DNA of 64,000 nt from Salmonella bongori NCTC 12419 (GCF_000252995.1 NC_015761.1:2914001-2978000), one strand, 5' to 3'; positions 52,127 through 61,635 are shown, counted from the stretch's first letter. Notes: generated from the sequence alone by a model not told the origin. Program-made: numbers and translations.

Positions 52127-52813
52127 TTACTGAGTAATAAGCCGATTCAACGCCTTCAGCGCCTGTAAACGCACAGCAACAGCCGCCTCATCAATCCGCC
52201 ACATTCCTGCAAAAGCCAGCGCTGCGGCGTGTTTACCCAGCGGCTGCGCCATAGAGACTTCGCCATTCGCGTGATGCCACAGTACGTATCCCTGCTGGCG
52301 CTGTTGCGCCACATATGGTGCCAGATTGCGCCACTGCTCCGGGGTGAAGCGCTGTGTTAATGCCTCATCGCTTTCCGCCGCCAGTAACGCCATACCAGGC
52401 ACTGACTGCCAGGCGGGGTACATGCGAAACCCAGCCAGCGCCTGGCTTATCTGGGGGCCAGGCGTAGAGTAATAAATAGAGATAATCTGGTCCTCCCACA
52501 GCACGCCCAACGCCACCACGATATCTTTGGGCGCATGTTGCTCAAGGAGAGGTAACGCATGGGAAAACAACGCTGAACCACGAATCGCCTGTGCCGCCAA
52601 AGCATGAATGCCAGGCCCAGGCAAATAGCGCCGATGCTCATCCTGTATGGTGAGTCCAACAGAAGCCAGCGTCATTAGCAAGCGATTAACGCGTGTGGTA
52701 TTAATATCCATCAGCCGGGCAAGCTCGCGGCAGCCGATAGCGCGATTGCTGGAGACCAGATATTGCAGACAGCGAATGCCATCTATCAGGCTTTGATTGG
52801 GTTGTGATGACAT
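52127..52813 (-). CDS. IclR-family regulator, orphan
   Basis: 228 residues from ATG 52811-52813 (MSSQPNQSLIDG), with only a weak site before it. The winged HTH is at about residues 8-65 (GCRELARLMDINTTRVNRLLMTLASVGL) and the effector domain follows (from about 80). It lies between yqgF and yggR, a position where E. coli K-12 has no gene, and no linked catabolic genes are visible. The target is therefore unknown; the accessory genes in this window are more than 20 kb away. Confidence 0.87.
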   Translation of the reverse strand: MSSQPNQSLIDGIRCLQYLVSSNRAIGCRELARLMDINTTRVNRLLMTLASVGLTIQDEHRRYLPGPGIHALAAQAIRGSALFSHALPLLEQHAPKDIVVALGVLWEDQIISIYYSTPGPQISQALAGFRMYPAWQSVPGMALLAAESDEALTQRFTPEQWRNLAPYVAQQRQQGYVLWHHANGEVSMAQPLGKHAAALAFAGMWRIDEAAVAVRLQALKALNRLITQ

Positions 52814-52943
52814 CGTTAAATGGCCCCGCTGTGGTGTTAACAAAGCTGCGATTTTAACGATGGCTCGACAGGATACAAGCCTGAAAACCATTCTATCCCT
52901 CGTGCTAAGCCACGTTTTACAAAATCAGGCGCTGCCAGGCGCG

Positions 52944-53924
52944 CTACAGCCGCCCCTGTGTCTGACGCCATTGTGCGCTTTGGGCAAATGTCATCATCCC
53001 CTGCTGCTGCCCGGTCTGTATCACGTGGGGCAACTGATGGAGTTTACCTTCACGGATCAAATTCCCTGTAGCTGGCGTATTAATCAGTAATTCAAATAAC
53101 GCCACGCGCCCCTCCAGTTTGTCTGCTTCCAGTTTTTGCGATAGTACGGCGCGCAGGCTGCCCGCCAGTTGACGACGCATCGGCTCTTTCTCCTGCGCCG
53201 GAAAGCTATCCACCAGTCTTTCGATGGCCTGCGCCGCACCGCGGGTATGCAAGGTCGCCAGTACCAAATGTCCCGTCTCCGCCGCCGTTAGCGCCAGATG
53301 AATGGTCTCGCTATCACGCAACTCGCCCAGCAGGATGACATCCGGATCTTCACGCAGCGCCGCACGCAGCCCGGCGGCGAAAGTGGCGCAATGCTGGCCG
53401 ACTTCCCGCTGCTGTATCAGGCAACGCTGGCTGGCGTAACGGTACTCTATAGGATCTTCCAGGGTCAGGATATGCTTATCGACATGGTGATTAAGATAAC
53501 CCACCATCGCCGCCAGCGTGGTAGATTTACCGCTGCCAGTCGCGCCGGTAACCAGTATCAGCCCATTCTCGCTGGCAAGCAGTGTCGGCACGATGGGGGG
53601 CGTCTGGATCTCCTCCAGCGAAGGACAACGATCTGGCAATAACCGTAGCGCCAACGATGCTCCCTGTTGGTGTCTGAACGCGCTGGCACGCAGACGTTGC
53701 GCCCCTGAAAGCGAGACGGCGAAATCAAGCTGGCCGTGCGTTCGCCACTGATATTGTTGCGCGTCATTAAGCCAATCACGCAGAAGCATATCAACATCAG
53801 GCGCGATAAAAGGCGCATTCTCTATTCGTCCTCGTTTGCGCCATCGCGCAGGCCAGGCGTTACACAGGTGTAGATCCGAGACATTATGCTTTACACTAAG
53901 CGTCACAATTTCTTCCATATTCAT
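52944..53924 (-). CDS. yggR: PilT-like ATPase YggR
   Basis: 326 residues from ATG 53922-53924 (MNMEEIVTLSV) with GAGG 8 bases before, type IV pilus retraction ATPase family (PilT). The Walker A motif GATGSGKST is near residues 122-130; the Asp box (LTLEDPIEY), Walker B (DVILLGELRD) and His box (TGHLVLATLHT) follow. The pilus partner genes are elsewhere, and retraction activity is not established for this enteric protein. It begins only 17 bases from divergent yggS. Confidence 0.94.
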   Translation of the reverse strand: MNMEEIVTLSVKHNVSDLHLCNAWPARWRKRGRIENAPFIAPDVDMLLRDWLNDAQQYQWRTHGQLDFAVSLSGAQRLRASAFRHQQGASLALRLLPDRCPSLEEIQTPPIVPTLLASENGLILVTGATGSGKSTTLAAMVGYLNHHVDKHILTLEDPIEYRYASQRCLIQQREVGQHCATFAAGLRAALREDPDVILLGELRDSETIHLALTAAETGHLVLATLHTRGAAQAIERLVDSFPAQEKEPMRRQLAGSLRAVLSQKLEADKLEGRVALFELLINTPATGNLIREGKLHQLPHVIQTGQQQGMMTFAQSAQWRQTQGRL

Positions 53925-53941
53925 ATAAACATCCTCGGAAA

Positions 53942-54655
53942 ATGAACGATATCGCGCATAACCTGGCATACATCCGGGACAAAATCTCCGCCGCGGCGAC
54001 GCGTTGCGGCCGCTCTTCAGAAGAAGTTACGTTACTTGCAGTGAGTAAAACTAAACCTGCGAGCGACATCGCAGAAGCCATTGCCGCCGGACAGCGGGCA
54101 TTTGGCGAAAATTATGTACAAGAGGGGGTGGAAAAAATCCGCCACTTTCAGGAAGCGAAAGTGGAAGGTCTGCACTGGCACTTTATTGGTCCATTACAGT
54201 CCAACAAAAGCCGTCTGGTGGCCGAGCATTTTGACTGGTGCCATACCATCGATCGCTTGCGTATCGCCTCGCGTCTGAGCGAACAGCGTCCGGATAATCT
54301 GCCGCCGCTAAATGTTCTGATCCAGATTAATATCAGCGATGAAAACAGTAAGTCAGGCATTCCGCTGACGGAACTGGATGAACTGGCCGTTGCGGTGGCA
54401 GCTCTGCCGCGTCTTAAACTCCGAGGACTAATGGCGATTCCGGCGCCAGAGTCAGATTATGTAAGGCAGTTTGAAGTCGCCCGGCAAATGGCTGTAGCAT
54501 TTGGCGGGCTGAAAGCGCGCTACCCTGACGTCGATACCTTATCTCTGGGTATGAGCGACGATATGGAAGCCGCGATTGCGGCAGGTAGCACAATGGTGCG
54601 CATCGGCACCGCTATCTTTGGTGCTCGTGATTACACAAAAATTAAGGAAAACTGA
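53942..54655 (+). CDS. yggS: PLP homeostasis protein YggS (PLPBP/YBL036c family)
   Basis: 237 residues, TIM-barrel PLP-binding protein without known catalysis; it maintains pyridoxal phosphate and amino-acid balance. The PLP lysine is K36 in AVSKTKP; GENYVQEG and HFIGPLQSNK follow. Three residues longer at the C terminus than the E. coli protein (ends KIKEN). First gene of the yggS-yggT-yggU-rdgB-hemW chain; yggT starts 8 bases after it. Confidence 0.95.
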   Translation: MNDIAHNLAYIRDKISAAATRCGRSSEEVTLLAVSKTKPASDIAEAIAAGQRAFGENYVQEGVEKIRHFQEAKVEGLHWHFIGPLQSNKSRLVAEHFDWCHTIDRLRIASRLSEQRPDNLPPLNVLIQINISDENSKSGIPLTELDELAVAVAALPRLKLRGLMAIPAPESDYVRQFEVARQMAVAFGGLKARYPDVDTLSLGMSDDMEAAIAAGSTMVRIGTAIFGARDYTKIKEN

Positions 54656-54663
54656 GGAACGCC

Positions 54664-55230
54664 ATGAATACGTTGACCTTCCTGCTCTCAACGGTGATTG
54701 AGCTGTACACCATGGTGCTGTTATTGCGCGTGTGGATGCAGTGGGCCCGCTGTGACTTTTACAATCCTTTCTCACAATTCGTGGTGAAAGTGACACAGCC
54801 CATTATCGGGCCACTACGCCGTATTATCCCCCCGATGGGGCCAATTGACAGCGCCTCGCTGTTGGTGGCGTTTATTCTTAGCGTTATCAAAGCGATAGTC
54901 CTGTTTAAGGTCATTACGTTTCAGGCCATTATCTGGATCGCCGCAGTGCTTATCTTACTCAAAACGATTGGCCTGCTGATCTTCTGGGTATTACTGGTTA
55001 TGGCCATCATGAGTTGGGTGAGTCAGGGACGTAGCCCGATTGAATATGTATTAATTCAGCTTGCCGAGCCGCTGCTTAGCCCAATTCGCCGTTTACTTCC
55101 AGCAATGGGCGGCATTGACTTCTCACCGATGATTCTGGTCCTGCTGCTGTATGTCATTAATATGGGGATCGCTGAAGTGTTACAAGCGACAGGCAATATG
55201 CTGTTGCCGGGACTGTGGATGGCGCTATGA
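54664..55230 (+). CDS. yggT: YGGT-family membrane protein
   Basis: 188 residues, integral membrane protein with two tandem YGGT repeats, each a helix followed by a loop with FVxxxTQPIIxPLRRIIPP (first, about 32-52) and LLSPIRRLLPAMGGIDFSP (second, about 138-156). Function is unclear; reported roles concern osmotic or potassium tolerance and septation. Its stop overlaps the yggU start by 4 bases (atga). Confidence 0.93.
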   Translation: MNTLTFLLSTVIELYTMVLLLRVWMQWARCDFYNPFSQFVVKVTQPIIGPLRRIIPPMGPIDSASLLVAFILSVIKAIVLFKVITFQAIIWIAAVLILLKTIGLLIFWVLLVMAIMSWVSQGRSPIEYVLIQLAEPLLSPIRRLLPAMGGIDFSPMILVLLLYVINMGIAEVLQATGNMLLPGLWMAL

Positions 55231-55517
55231 GTGCCGTCACTCGCTGCGAAGATGGGCTGGTGTTACGGCTGTATATCCAGCCGAAAGCCAGCCGCGACAG
55301 TATTGTGGGTTTACATGGCGACGAAGTCAAAGTCGCCATTACCGCCCCGCCAGTGGACGGCCAGGCGAACAGCCATCTGATAAAGTTTCTCGGCAAACAG
55401 TTCCGTGTGGCGAAAAGCCAGATCGTCATCGAAAAAGGCGAACTGGGCCGCCACAAACAGGTCAAAATTATTCACCCGCAACAGATCCCGCCAGAGATTG
55501 CGGCCTTAACTGAGTAG
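55227..55517 (+). CDS. yggU: DUF167 protein YggU
   Basis: 96 residues from ATG 55227, family DUF167. The conserved IQPKASRDSIVG (about 18-29), APPVDGQAN and GELGRHKQVKI motifs are present. Function unknown. It overlaps yggT by 4 bases (ATGA), and rdgB starts 7 bases after its stop. An in-frame ATG four codons upstream is less well placed. Confidence 0.93.
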   Translation: MSAVTRCEDGLVLRLYIQPKASRDSIVGLHGDEVKVAITAPPVDGQANSHLIKFLGKQFRVAKSQIVIEKGELGRHKQVKIIHPQQIPPEIAALTE

Positions 55518-55524
55518 GTACTCC

Positions 55525-56118
55525 ATGCAAAAAGTGGTTCTTGCAACCGGCAACGCCGGTAAAGTGCGCGAGCTCGCGTCGCTGCTAAGCGATTTCGGGC
55601 TTGATGTAGTAGCACAAACGGAACTGGGCGTCGATTCCGCTGAAGAGACCGGCCTGACATTTATTGAAAACGCGATCCTCAAAGCACGTCATGCCGCCCA
55701 AATTACCGGTCTGCCCGCCATTGCCGATGATTCAGGTCTGGCCGTTGATGCCTTAGGCGGCGCGCCTGGCATCTATTCAGCGCGCTATTCCGGCGAAAAC
55801 GCGACCGACCAGCAAAATCTGGAAAAATTACTGCATACACTGCACGACGTTCCGGACGATAAACGTCAGGCGCAGTTCCATTGTGTACTGGTCTATCTGC
55901 GCCATGCAGAAGACCCCACGCCAGTGGTATGCCATGGCAGTTGGCCTGGCGTTATAACGCGTCAGGCAGCCGGAAACGGCGGATTTGGTTATGATCCGAT
56001 CTTCTTTGTTCCGTCTGAAGGTAAAACCGCCGCAGAACTGACCCGTGAAGAAAAGAGCGCCATTTCTCACCGAGGGCAGGCGCTTAAGCTGCTGCTGGAT
56101 GCGTTACGCAATGGCTAA
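55525..56118 (+). CDS. rdgB: ITP/XTP pyrophosphatase RdgB
   Basis: Removes non-canonical purine nucleoside triphosphates (dITP, XTP) from the nucleotide pool. 197 residues, HAM1 family. TGNAGKVRE at the N terminus, IADDSGLAVDALGGAPGIYSAR near 66-87 and GNGGFGYDPIF near 150 are family motifs. Its last 8 bases overlap hemW. Confidence 0.96.
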   Translation: MQKVVLATGNAGKVRELASLLSDFGLDVVAQTELGVDSAEETGLTFIENAILKARHAAQITGLPAIADDSGLAVDALGGAPGIYSARYSGENATDQQNLEKLLHTLHDVPDDKRQAQFHCVLVYLRHAEDPTPVVCHGSWPGVITRQAAGNGGFGYDPIFFVPSEGKTAAELTREEKSAISHRGQALKLLLDALRNG

Positions 56119-57247
56119 ACTCCCGCCGCTCAGTCTTTATATTCACATTCCCTGGTGTGTACAAAAATGCCCGTACTGTGACTTCAACTCTCATGCATTA
56201 AAGGGTGAGGTGCCGCACGACGACTACGTTCAGCACCTGTTAAGCGATTTAGATGCCGATGTCGCCGGCGCGCAGGGACGCGAGGTAAAGACCATTTTTA
56301 TTGGCGGCGGTACACCAAGTCTGCTTTCCGGGCGGGCGATGCAAACGCTGCTGGACGGCGTGCGCGCACGTCTGAATCTGGCAGTGGATGCGGAAATTAC
56401 CATGGAGGCGAACCCCGGTACGGTCGAAGCCGACCGCTTCGTTGACTATCAGCGCGCCGGCGTAAACCGTATCTCCATTGGTGTCCAAAGTTTTAGCGAA
56501 CCTAAACTGAAAAAACTTGGGCGTATTCATGGCCCAAAAGAGGCAAAGCGCGCCGCAAATCTGGCGAGCGGGCTGGCGCTGCGCAGCTTTAATCTTGATT
56601 TGATGCACGGTTTACCGGATCAGACGCTGGAAGAGGCGCTGAATGATCTAAGACAGGCGATAGCGCTTAATCCGCCGCATCTCTCGTGGTATCAACTGAC
56701 GATTGAACCCAATACTTTGTTTGGTTCGCGTCCGCCAGTGCTACCGGACGATGACGCCCTGTGGGATATCTTTGAGCAGGGCCACCAGCTATTAACCGCC
56801 GCAGGCTATCAGCAATATGAAACATCGGCCTATGCCAAATCCGGCTATCAGTGCCAGCATAATTTGAACTACTGGCGCTTTGGCGACTATCTGGGCATTG
56901 GCTGCGGCGCTCATGGTAAAGTCACGTTCCCTGATGGTCGTATTTTACGTACCACGAAAACGCGCCATCCACGCGGTTTTATGCAGGGGCGTTATCTGGA
57001 AAGCCAGCGTGAGGTTGAAGACGCAGATAAACCGTTCGAGTTCTTTATGAACCGGTTTCGCTTGCTGGAGGCCGCGCCTCGTGCTGAATTCAGCCAATAC
57101 ACCGGGCTTGGCGAAGAGGTAATTCGACAACAGATGGATGAGGCTATCGCCCAGGGGTATGTGACCGAAAGTGAAGATAACTGGCAGATAACCCAGCGCG
57201 GTAAGTTGTTTTTAAATTCGTTGCTGGAATTATTTTTAGCGGAGTAA
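56111..57247 (+). CDS. hemW: Radical-SAM heme chaperone HemW (YggW)
   Basis: 378 residues from ATG 56111, radical SAM protein related to oxygen-independent coproporphyrinogen oxidase HemN; HemW binds heme and transfers it to respiratory enzymes. The 4Fe-4S cluster motif is C16-x3-C20-x2-C23 (CVQKCPYC). HNLNYWRFGDYLGIGCGAH near 265-283 is the HNxxYW family motif. It overlaps the rdgB end by 8 bases. A REP element follows. Confidence 0.95.
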   Translation: MAKLPPLSLYIHIPWCVQKCPYCDFNSHALKGEVPHDDYVQHLLSDLDADVAGAQGREVKTIFIGGGTPSLLSGRAMQTLLDGVRARLNLAVDAEITMEANPGTVEADRFVDYQRAGVNRISIGVQSFSEPKLKKLGRIHGPKEAKRAANLASGLALRSFNLDLMHGLPDQTLEEALNDLRQAIALNPPHLSWYQLTIEPNTLFGSRPPVLPDDDALWDIFEQGHQLLTAAGYQQYETSAYAKSGYQCQHNLNYWRFGDYLGIGCGAHGKVTFPDGRILRTTKTRHPRGFMQGRYLESQREVEDADKPFEFFMNRFRLLEAAPRAEFSQYTGLGEEVIRQQMDEAIAQGYVTESEDNWQITQRGKLFLNSLLELFLAE

Positions 57248-57260
57248 TGGCTGGCGAACG

Positions 57261-57320
57261 CAGGCCTGATAAGCGTAGCGCCATCAAGGCAGACGGTGGC
57301 GGCTGCGCCTTATCCGCCCT
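57261..57320. repeat. REP units between hemW and ansB
   Basis: caggcctgataagcgtagcgcc with atcaaggca, then gacggtggcggctgcgccttatccgccc, in the gap between convergent genes. Confidence 0.8.
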
Positions 57321-57352
57321 GAAAAAGGCCTGGTCGCAGCCACCGTTACCGA

Positions 57353-58399
57353 TTAGTACTGATTAAACATCGTTTGAATCTGTTTCGGATCTTTGGTTTG
57401 AGTCAACGCCAGTTGCAGTAAGACACGCGCTTTTTGCGGGTTCAGCGTACCGGATGCAACAAAGCCATATTTTGCATCGTCGACTTCCGCATCCTGGGTG
57501 GTTGCGCCGGTCGGCACGCGTGAGGAACGTACCACTACCGTCCCGTTATGCGCGGCGGTCGCCAGGGTATCAAAAATCGTTTTATACAGGTTGCCGTTAC
57601 CGACGCCCGCACTCACGATCCCATCATAACCCGCGTCTACCAGCGCTTTTGCCGGCAGATCGGAGGCATTCGCATAGTTATAAACGATACCCACTTTTGG
57701 CAGCGCGGTCAGTTTAGAAACATCAAAGGGCGTTTCGGTCGTATGTTTACGCGCAGGTGTGCGTTGGTAATCGATTTTACCGTTATGGATATAACCCAGA
57801 GGGCCGTAGTTAACCGCTTTAAACGTCGCCACGTCAGTGGTATTGGTCTTAGTCACATCGCGTCCGTCCATAACGGTGTCGTTCATTACCACCAGCACGC
57901 CGCGGTTAGCAGACTGTTTATCAGCCGCCGTGACTACCGCATTATAGAGGTTGAATGGACCATCTGCGCTCATTGACGTGGAAGGACGCATCGCGCCGAC
58001 CAGCACCACGGGTTTGTTGCATTTAACGGTCAGATCGAGGAAATAAGCCGTCTCTTCCATCGTATCGGTACCGTGGGTGATGACAAAACCGTCGGTATTG
58101 TCGCATTCGGTGTTGATTTTTTTCGCCAGCGTTAGCCACACCTCATCGTTCATATCCTGCGAGCCGATGTTAACAACCTGCTCACCTTTTACCACCGCAA
58201 TATCCTTCAGTTGTGGAACGGCATCTACCAGACTGTCGACACCAACTTTCCCTGCCGTGTAATTCGATTTTGTTGCGGAATCACCGCCGCCAGCGATAGT
58301 CCCGCCGGTTGCCAGGATGGTGATATTTGGTAAAGCAAACGCCGCGCCGCTGAAACCCATTACCAGAGCAGCTAATACCGTTTTCCTGAAAAACTCCAT
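57353..58399 (-). CDS. ansB: L-asparaginase II, periplasmic
   Basis: 348 residues, periplasmic high-affinity asparaginase, induced anaerobically. Signal peptide of about 22 residues (ends GAAFA). The catalytic Thr lies in LATGGTIAGG (about 30-39), and the second site THGTDTMEETA is near 110. The C terminus PKQIQTMFNQY matches E. coli. Anaerobic and CRP/FNR control is known for the family; the upstream gap contains tgtga at 58456-58460 but no clean FNR or CRP site that I can assign. Confidence 0.97.
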   Translation of the reverse strand: MEFFRKTVLAALVMGFSGAAFALPNITILATGGTIAGGGDSATKSNYTAGKVGVDSLVDAVPQLKDIAVVKGEQVVNIGSQDMNDEVWLTLAKKINTECDNTDGFVITHGTDTMEETAYFLDLTVKCNKPVVLVGAMRPSTSMSADGPFNLYNAVVTAADKQSANRGVLVVMNDTVMDGRDVTKTNTTDVATFKAVNYGPLGYIHNGKIDYQRTPARKHTTETPFDVSKLTALPKVGIVYNYANASDLPAKALVDAGYDGIVSAGVGNGNLYKTIFDTLATAAHNGTVVVRSSRVPTGATTQDAEVDDAKYGFVASGTLNPQKARVLLQLALTQTKDPKQIQTMFNQY

Positions 58400-58586
58400 G
58401 TTATATCTCCAGTTATGTTAATTGGTCGCATTATCCCAATATTGAAGATGAATAATGTGACGTCATACAATTAACTAGCGATATATATATAAGAGAGCGT
58501 ATTTTTTAGAGATGGATAACAAAATGCAGGAAAAAACAGGATAAAAGGCGCAGATACGAACCACGCCATAGTTTAAAAAGGGAAGA

Positions 58587-59306
58587 TTACTTCAGGCTGC
58601 TGACCAACGCTTTGCGGTTGTCTTCTAATGTCACCACGCGGTTACAGACCTCTTTACCAAACTGCTGGAAATCTTTCTCCTGGTTTTTCCATTCATCCTG
58701 GATGGCAGTTTGCAGGCCACCGAGGCTGCCCAGTACGCCCTGTAAAGGATTGCCGCCGCCTTTAAGCACAGCTTTAGCACCCACTTCATTAATGCTGTCC
58801 TGCAGGATACCACCCATCGCCTGGTTTACCAGTTGCTGACCGTCGGCCCGTACCTGATCGATAGCCTTATAGTGGAACGTCAGGCCGTCGGTACGATGTT
58901 CGATAATACGGTTCATTTGCGCTTTCAGCTGCGCATCAAGCTTCGTCAGGCGGCTGCGCATGTTACTGCTTTCACCCACCTCTTTAGCGATGATCTTATC
59001 CAGCGCTACGCGACTTTTTTCAACACGCGACCGGGCGCCATCATCAATCCACGGCAGCGCACTTCGCAGCTCCGCCTGGTAATCTTTCGCCTGCTCACGC
59101 TGCGCAGCGCTAAGGGTGTACTGCTTACCGTTGTACATCACATTGCCATCCGGCGTGATGACCAGATTGCCGTTTTCCCCTTTCACCTGTACCGTTTGCG
59201 GACTCAGAATCACATCGTCACGCGGCGTGACGCTGCATTTGTAATCTGCGTGAGCGGCCATCGCCGTAAACGTTAGCACTGCCGCCAGCAGCGTTTTGCG
59301 CATCAT
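58587..59306 (-). CDS. yggN: DUF2884 periplasmic protein YggN
   Basis: 239 residues with a signal peptide (first about 20 residues, ending MAAHA). Family DUF2884; function unknown. The mature part is Lys/Arg/Gln-rich, with a possible coiled-coil (about 85-150). An RNA-level neighbour relation with yggL-trmB is not evident; it lies between ansB and yggL, both also on the minus strand, as in E. coli. Confidence 0.92.
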   Translation of the reverse strand: MMRKTLLAAVLTFTAMAAHADYKCSVTPRDDVILSPQTVQVKGENGNLVITPDGNVMYNGKQYTLSAAQREQAKDYQAELRSALPWIDDGARSRVEKSRVALDKIIAKEVGESSNMRSRLTKLDAQLKAQMNRIIEHRTDGLTFHYKAIDQVRADGQQLVNQAMGGILQDSINEVGAKAVLKGGGNPLQGVLGSLGGLQTAIQDEWKNQEKDFQQFGKEVCNRVVTLEDNRKALVSSLK

Positions 59307-59355
59307 AACTTTCCCTCAAGACAAATCGGGCCGGCATATGCCGACCCTGTACTCA

Positions 59356-59682
59356 TTAGTCCCACCAAACGTCGAAAAGTTCGCTGGTGCGGACTTCTTC
59401 GAGGTTGCGCGCTTCCAGCCATTTACGCACAATCGCCTGATGCTCTTCGGTGCATTTACCTATTTCCTGCATACAGATCAGCCCTTCCCAGGCCAGGTAG
59501 CCGCTACCGTCAAACGCCAGTTTATTAGGCTCAATGACGTCATTAATAAAATCATCAACGATTTTATCGACCTGCTCCTCAGATGTACCTTCCGGAAAAC
59601 GCCATGCTACCGAAAAACCTAATTCCTGGAATTCGTCAATGTGCATTTTTTTACGCAGACGACGACTACGGTTCTTTGCCAT
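59356..59682 (-). CDS. yggL: DUF469 protein YggL
   Basis: 108 residues from ATG 59680-59682 (MAKNRSRRLRKKMH), family DUF469. Very basic N terminus followed by an acidic body. The E. coli protein has been found with ribosomes, which fits the charge pattern. The trmB stop and the yggL start overlap by one base (taatg), so the two are cotranslated. Confidence 0.94.
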   Translation of the reverse strand: MAKNRSRRLRKKMHIDEFQELGFSVAWRFPEGTSEEQVDKIVDDFINDVIEPNKLAFDGSGYLAWEGLICMQEIGKCTEEHQAIVRKWLEARNLEEVRTSELFDVWWD

Positions 59683-60401
59683 TATTTCACCCTCTCGAAC
59701 ATTAAATCCCATACGCCATGACCAAGACGATGGCCACGTTGTTCAAATTTCGTTACCGGGCGCGATGCCGGACGCGGTACATAATCGTTGCTCTCTGACA
59801 GATTTTTGTACCCGTCGATAGAAGACATCACTTCAAGCATGTGTTCCGCATACGCTTCCCAGTCGGTCGCCATATGGAAAACGCCGCCCAATTTCAGCTT
59901 GCTTAATACCAGTTCGGCAAACGGCACCTGAACGATACGGCGTTTATTATGACGCGCTTTATGCCACGGGTCAGGGAAAAAGAGCTGAACCATAGATAAC
60001 GAATTGTCAGGAATCATTTTATGCAGCACCTCAACCGCGTCATGACACATGACGCGCAGGTTTTCAACGCCCTCTTCATGGGCGGACGCCAGACATGCGC
60101 CAACGCCAGGAGAATGCACTTCAATGCCGAGGAAATTCTGCTCCGGGCGCGCTTTTGCCATCGCCACCAGCGATGCCCCCATGCCAAAACCGATCTCCAG
60201 GGTCACCGGTGATTCACGGCCAAATAACCCGGCAAAATCCACAGGTTCTTCGCTAAACTCAACGCCCATCACCGGCCAGTAGTTTTCCAGCGCGTGCTCT
60301 TGCCCTTTTGTCAGCCGCCCCTGGCGGCGAACAAAACTACGAATCCGGCGCAGTGGGCGGCCGTTTTCATCAAATTCCGGTGAAATGACGTCGTTTTTCA
60401 T
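59682..60401 (-). CDS. trmB: tRNA (guanine-N7)-methyltransferase TrmB
   Basis: 239 residues from ATG 60399-60401 (MKNDVISPEFD); a longer frame upstream is rejected. Methylates G46 of tRNAs. The S-adenosylmethionine motif LEIGFGMGAS is near 69-78; FFPDPWHKARHNKRR (near 141-155) is the family signature with the catalytic Asp. Divergent from mutY, with a 154-base gap; cotranslated with yggL. Confidence 0.97.
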   Translation of the reverse strand: MKNDVISPEFDENGRPLRRIRSFVRRQGRLTKGQEHALENYWPVMGVEFSEEPVDFAGLFGRESPVTLEIGFGMGASLVAMAKARPEQNFLGIEVHSPGVGACLASAHEEGVENLRVMCHDAVEVLHKMIPDNSLSMVQLFFPDPWHKARHNKRRIVQVPFAELVLSKLKLGGVFHMATDWEAYAEHMLEVMSSIDGYKNLSESNDYVPRPASRPVTKFEQRGHRLGHGVWDLMFERVK

Positions 60402-60555
60402 AAAAGTGTAGTCTGCTGTGTTTGAGTTCTGAAAACGGGCATTATCCAAAGTTAGTTGCCGGATGCAAGCATGAAGCGCACTGCGGAAAGTTCCGGTTTA
60501 CACCCAGCGGCCTCTGTGCTGCAATCTTGACCCCGGCAATGACGAATGGGTCTCC

Positions 60556-61608
60556 ATGCAAGCGTCTCAATTTTCAGCCCAGGTTCTGGACTGGTACGAC
60601 AAATACGGGCGGAAAACGCTGCCCTGGCAAATGAACAAGTCGCCTTACAAAGTATGGCTCTCGGAAGTCATGTTGCAACAAACGCAAGTGACGACGGTTA
60701 TCCCCTATTTTGAGCGGTTTATGGCGCGCTTCCCCACGGTGACGGATTTAGCGAAGGCACCGCTGGATGAAGTGCTCCATTTATGGACCGGGCTCGGCTA
60801 TTACGCCCGGGCGCGTAACCTGCATAAAGCAGCGCAACAGGTTGTAGCGTTACACGGCGGAAAATTTCCGCAAACTTTTGACGAAGTCGCAGCACTACCC
60901 GGCGTCGGGCGTTCAACCGCAGGCGCAGTCCTCTCCCTGGCATTAGGTAAACATTATCCGATTCTTGATGGAAATGTTAAACGCGTACTGGCTCGCTGTT
61001 ATGCTATTAGCGGCTGGCCTGGGAAAAAAGAGGTGGAAAATGCGCTGTGGTCGTTGAGTGAACAGGTGACGCCCGCCCACGGCGTGGAGCGATTTAATCA
61101 GGCGATGATGGATCTGGGCGCAATGGTTTGCACGCGTTCGAAGCCAAAGTGTTCCCTGTGTCCGCTGCAAAGTGGTTGTATCGCCGCCGCGAATGAAAGC
61201 TGGTCGCGCTATCCGGGTAAGAAACCGAAACAGACACTACCAGAGCGTACCGGTTACTTCTTACTGCTACAGCATAATAAGGAGATTTTGCTGGCGCAGC
61301 GTCCTCCCAGCGGTTTGTGGGGCGGATTGTACTGCTTCCCGCAGTTCGCCAGTGAAGATGAATTGCGCGAATGGCTGGCGCAACGGCATGTTCACGCTGA
61401 TAATTTGACCCAGCTTAACGCGTTTCGCCATACGTTTAGCCATTTCCATCTGGATATTGTGCCTATGTGGCTTCCTGTGTCGTCACTGGATGCCTGCATG
61501 GATGAAGGCGGCTCGCTCTGGTATAACTTAGCGCAACCGCCGTCAGTCGGGCTGGCGGCCCCCGTGGAGCGCTTGTTACAGCAGTTACGTACCGGCGCGC
61601 CGGCTTAA
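60556..61608 (+). CDS. mutY: Adenine DNA glycosylase MutY
   Basis: 350 residues. Removes adenine mispaired with 8-oxoguanine. Helix-hairpin-helix LPGVGRSTAGAVLS near 114-127, catalytic Asp in ILDGNVKRV near 138, and the 4Fe-4S cluster motif C-x6-C-x2-C-x5-C (CTRSKPKCSLCPLQSGC) near 192-208. The C-terminal NUDIX-like domain recognises 8-oxoG. ATG 60556 lies after a reasonable binding site (GGGTCTCC region is weak; the start fits family length). It forms an operon with yggX and mltC. Confidence 0.97.
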   Translation: MQASQFSAQVLDWYDKYGRKTLPWQMNKSPYKVWLSEVMLQQTQVTTVIPYFERFMARFPTVTDLAKAPLDEVLHLWTGLGYYARARNLHKAAQQVVALHGGKFPQTFDEVAALPGVGRSTAGAVLSLALGKHYPILDGNVKRVLARCYAISGWPGKKEVENALWSLSEQVTPAHGVERFNQAMMDLGAMVCTRSKPKCSLCPLQSGCIAAANESWSRYPGKKPKQTLPERTGYFLLLQHNKEILLAQRPPSGLWGGLYCFPQFASEDELREWLAQRHVHADNLTQLNAFRHTFSHFHLDIVPMWLPVSSLDACMDEGGSLWYNLAQPPSVGLAAPVERLLQQLRTGAPA

Positions 61609-61635
61609 CGCCCCGGTCGATAAAGAGGATGACTT

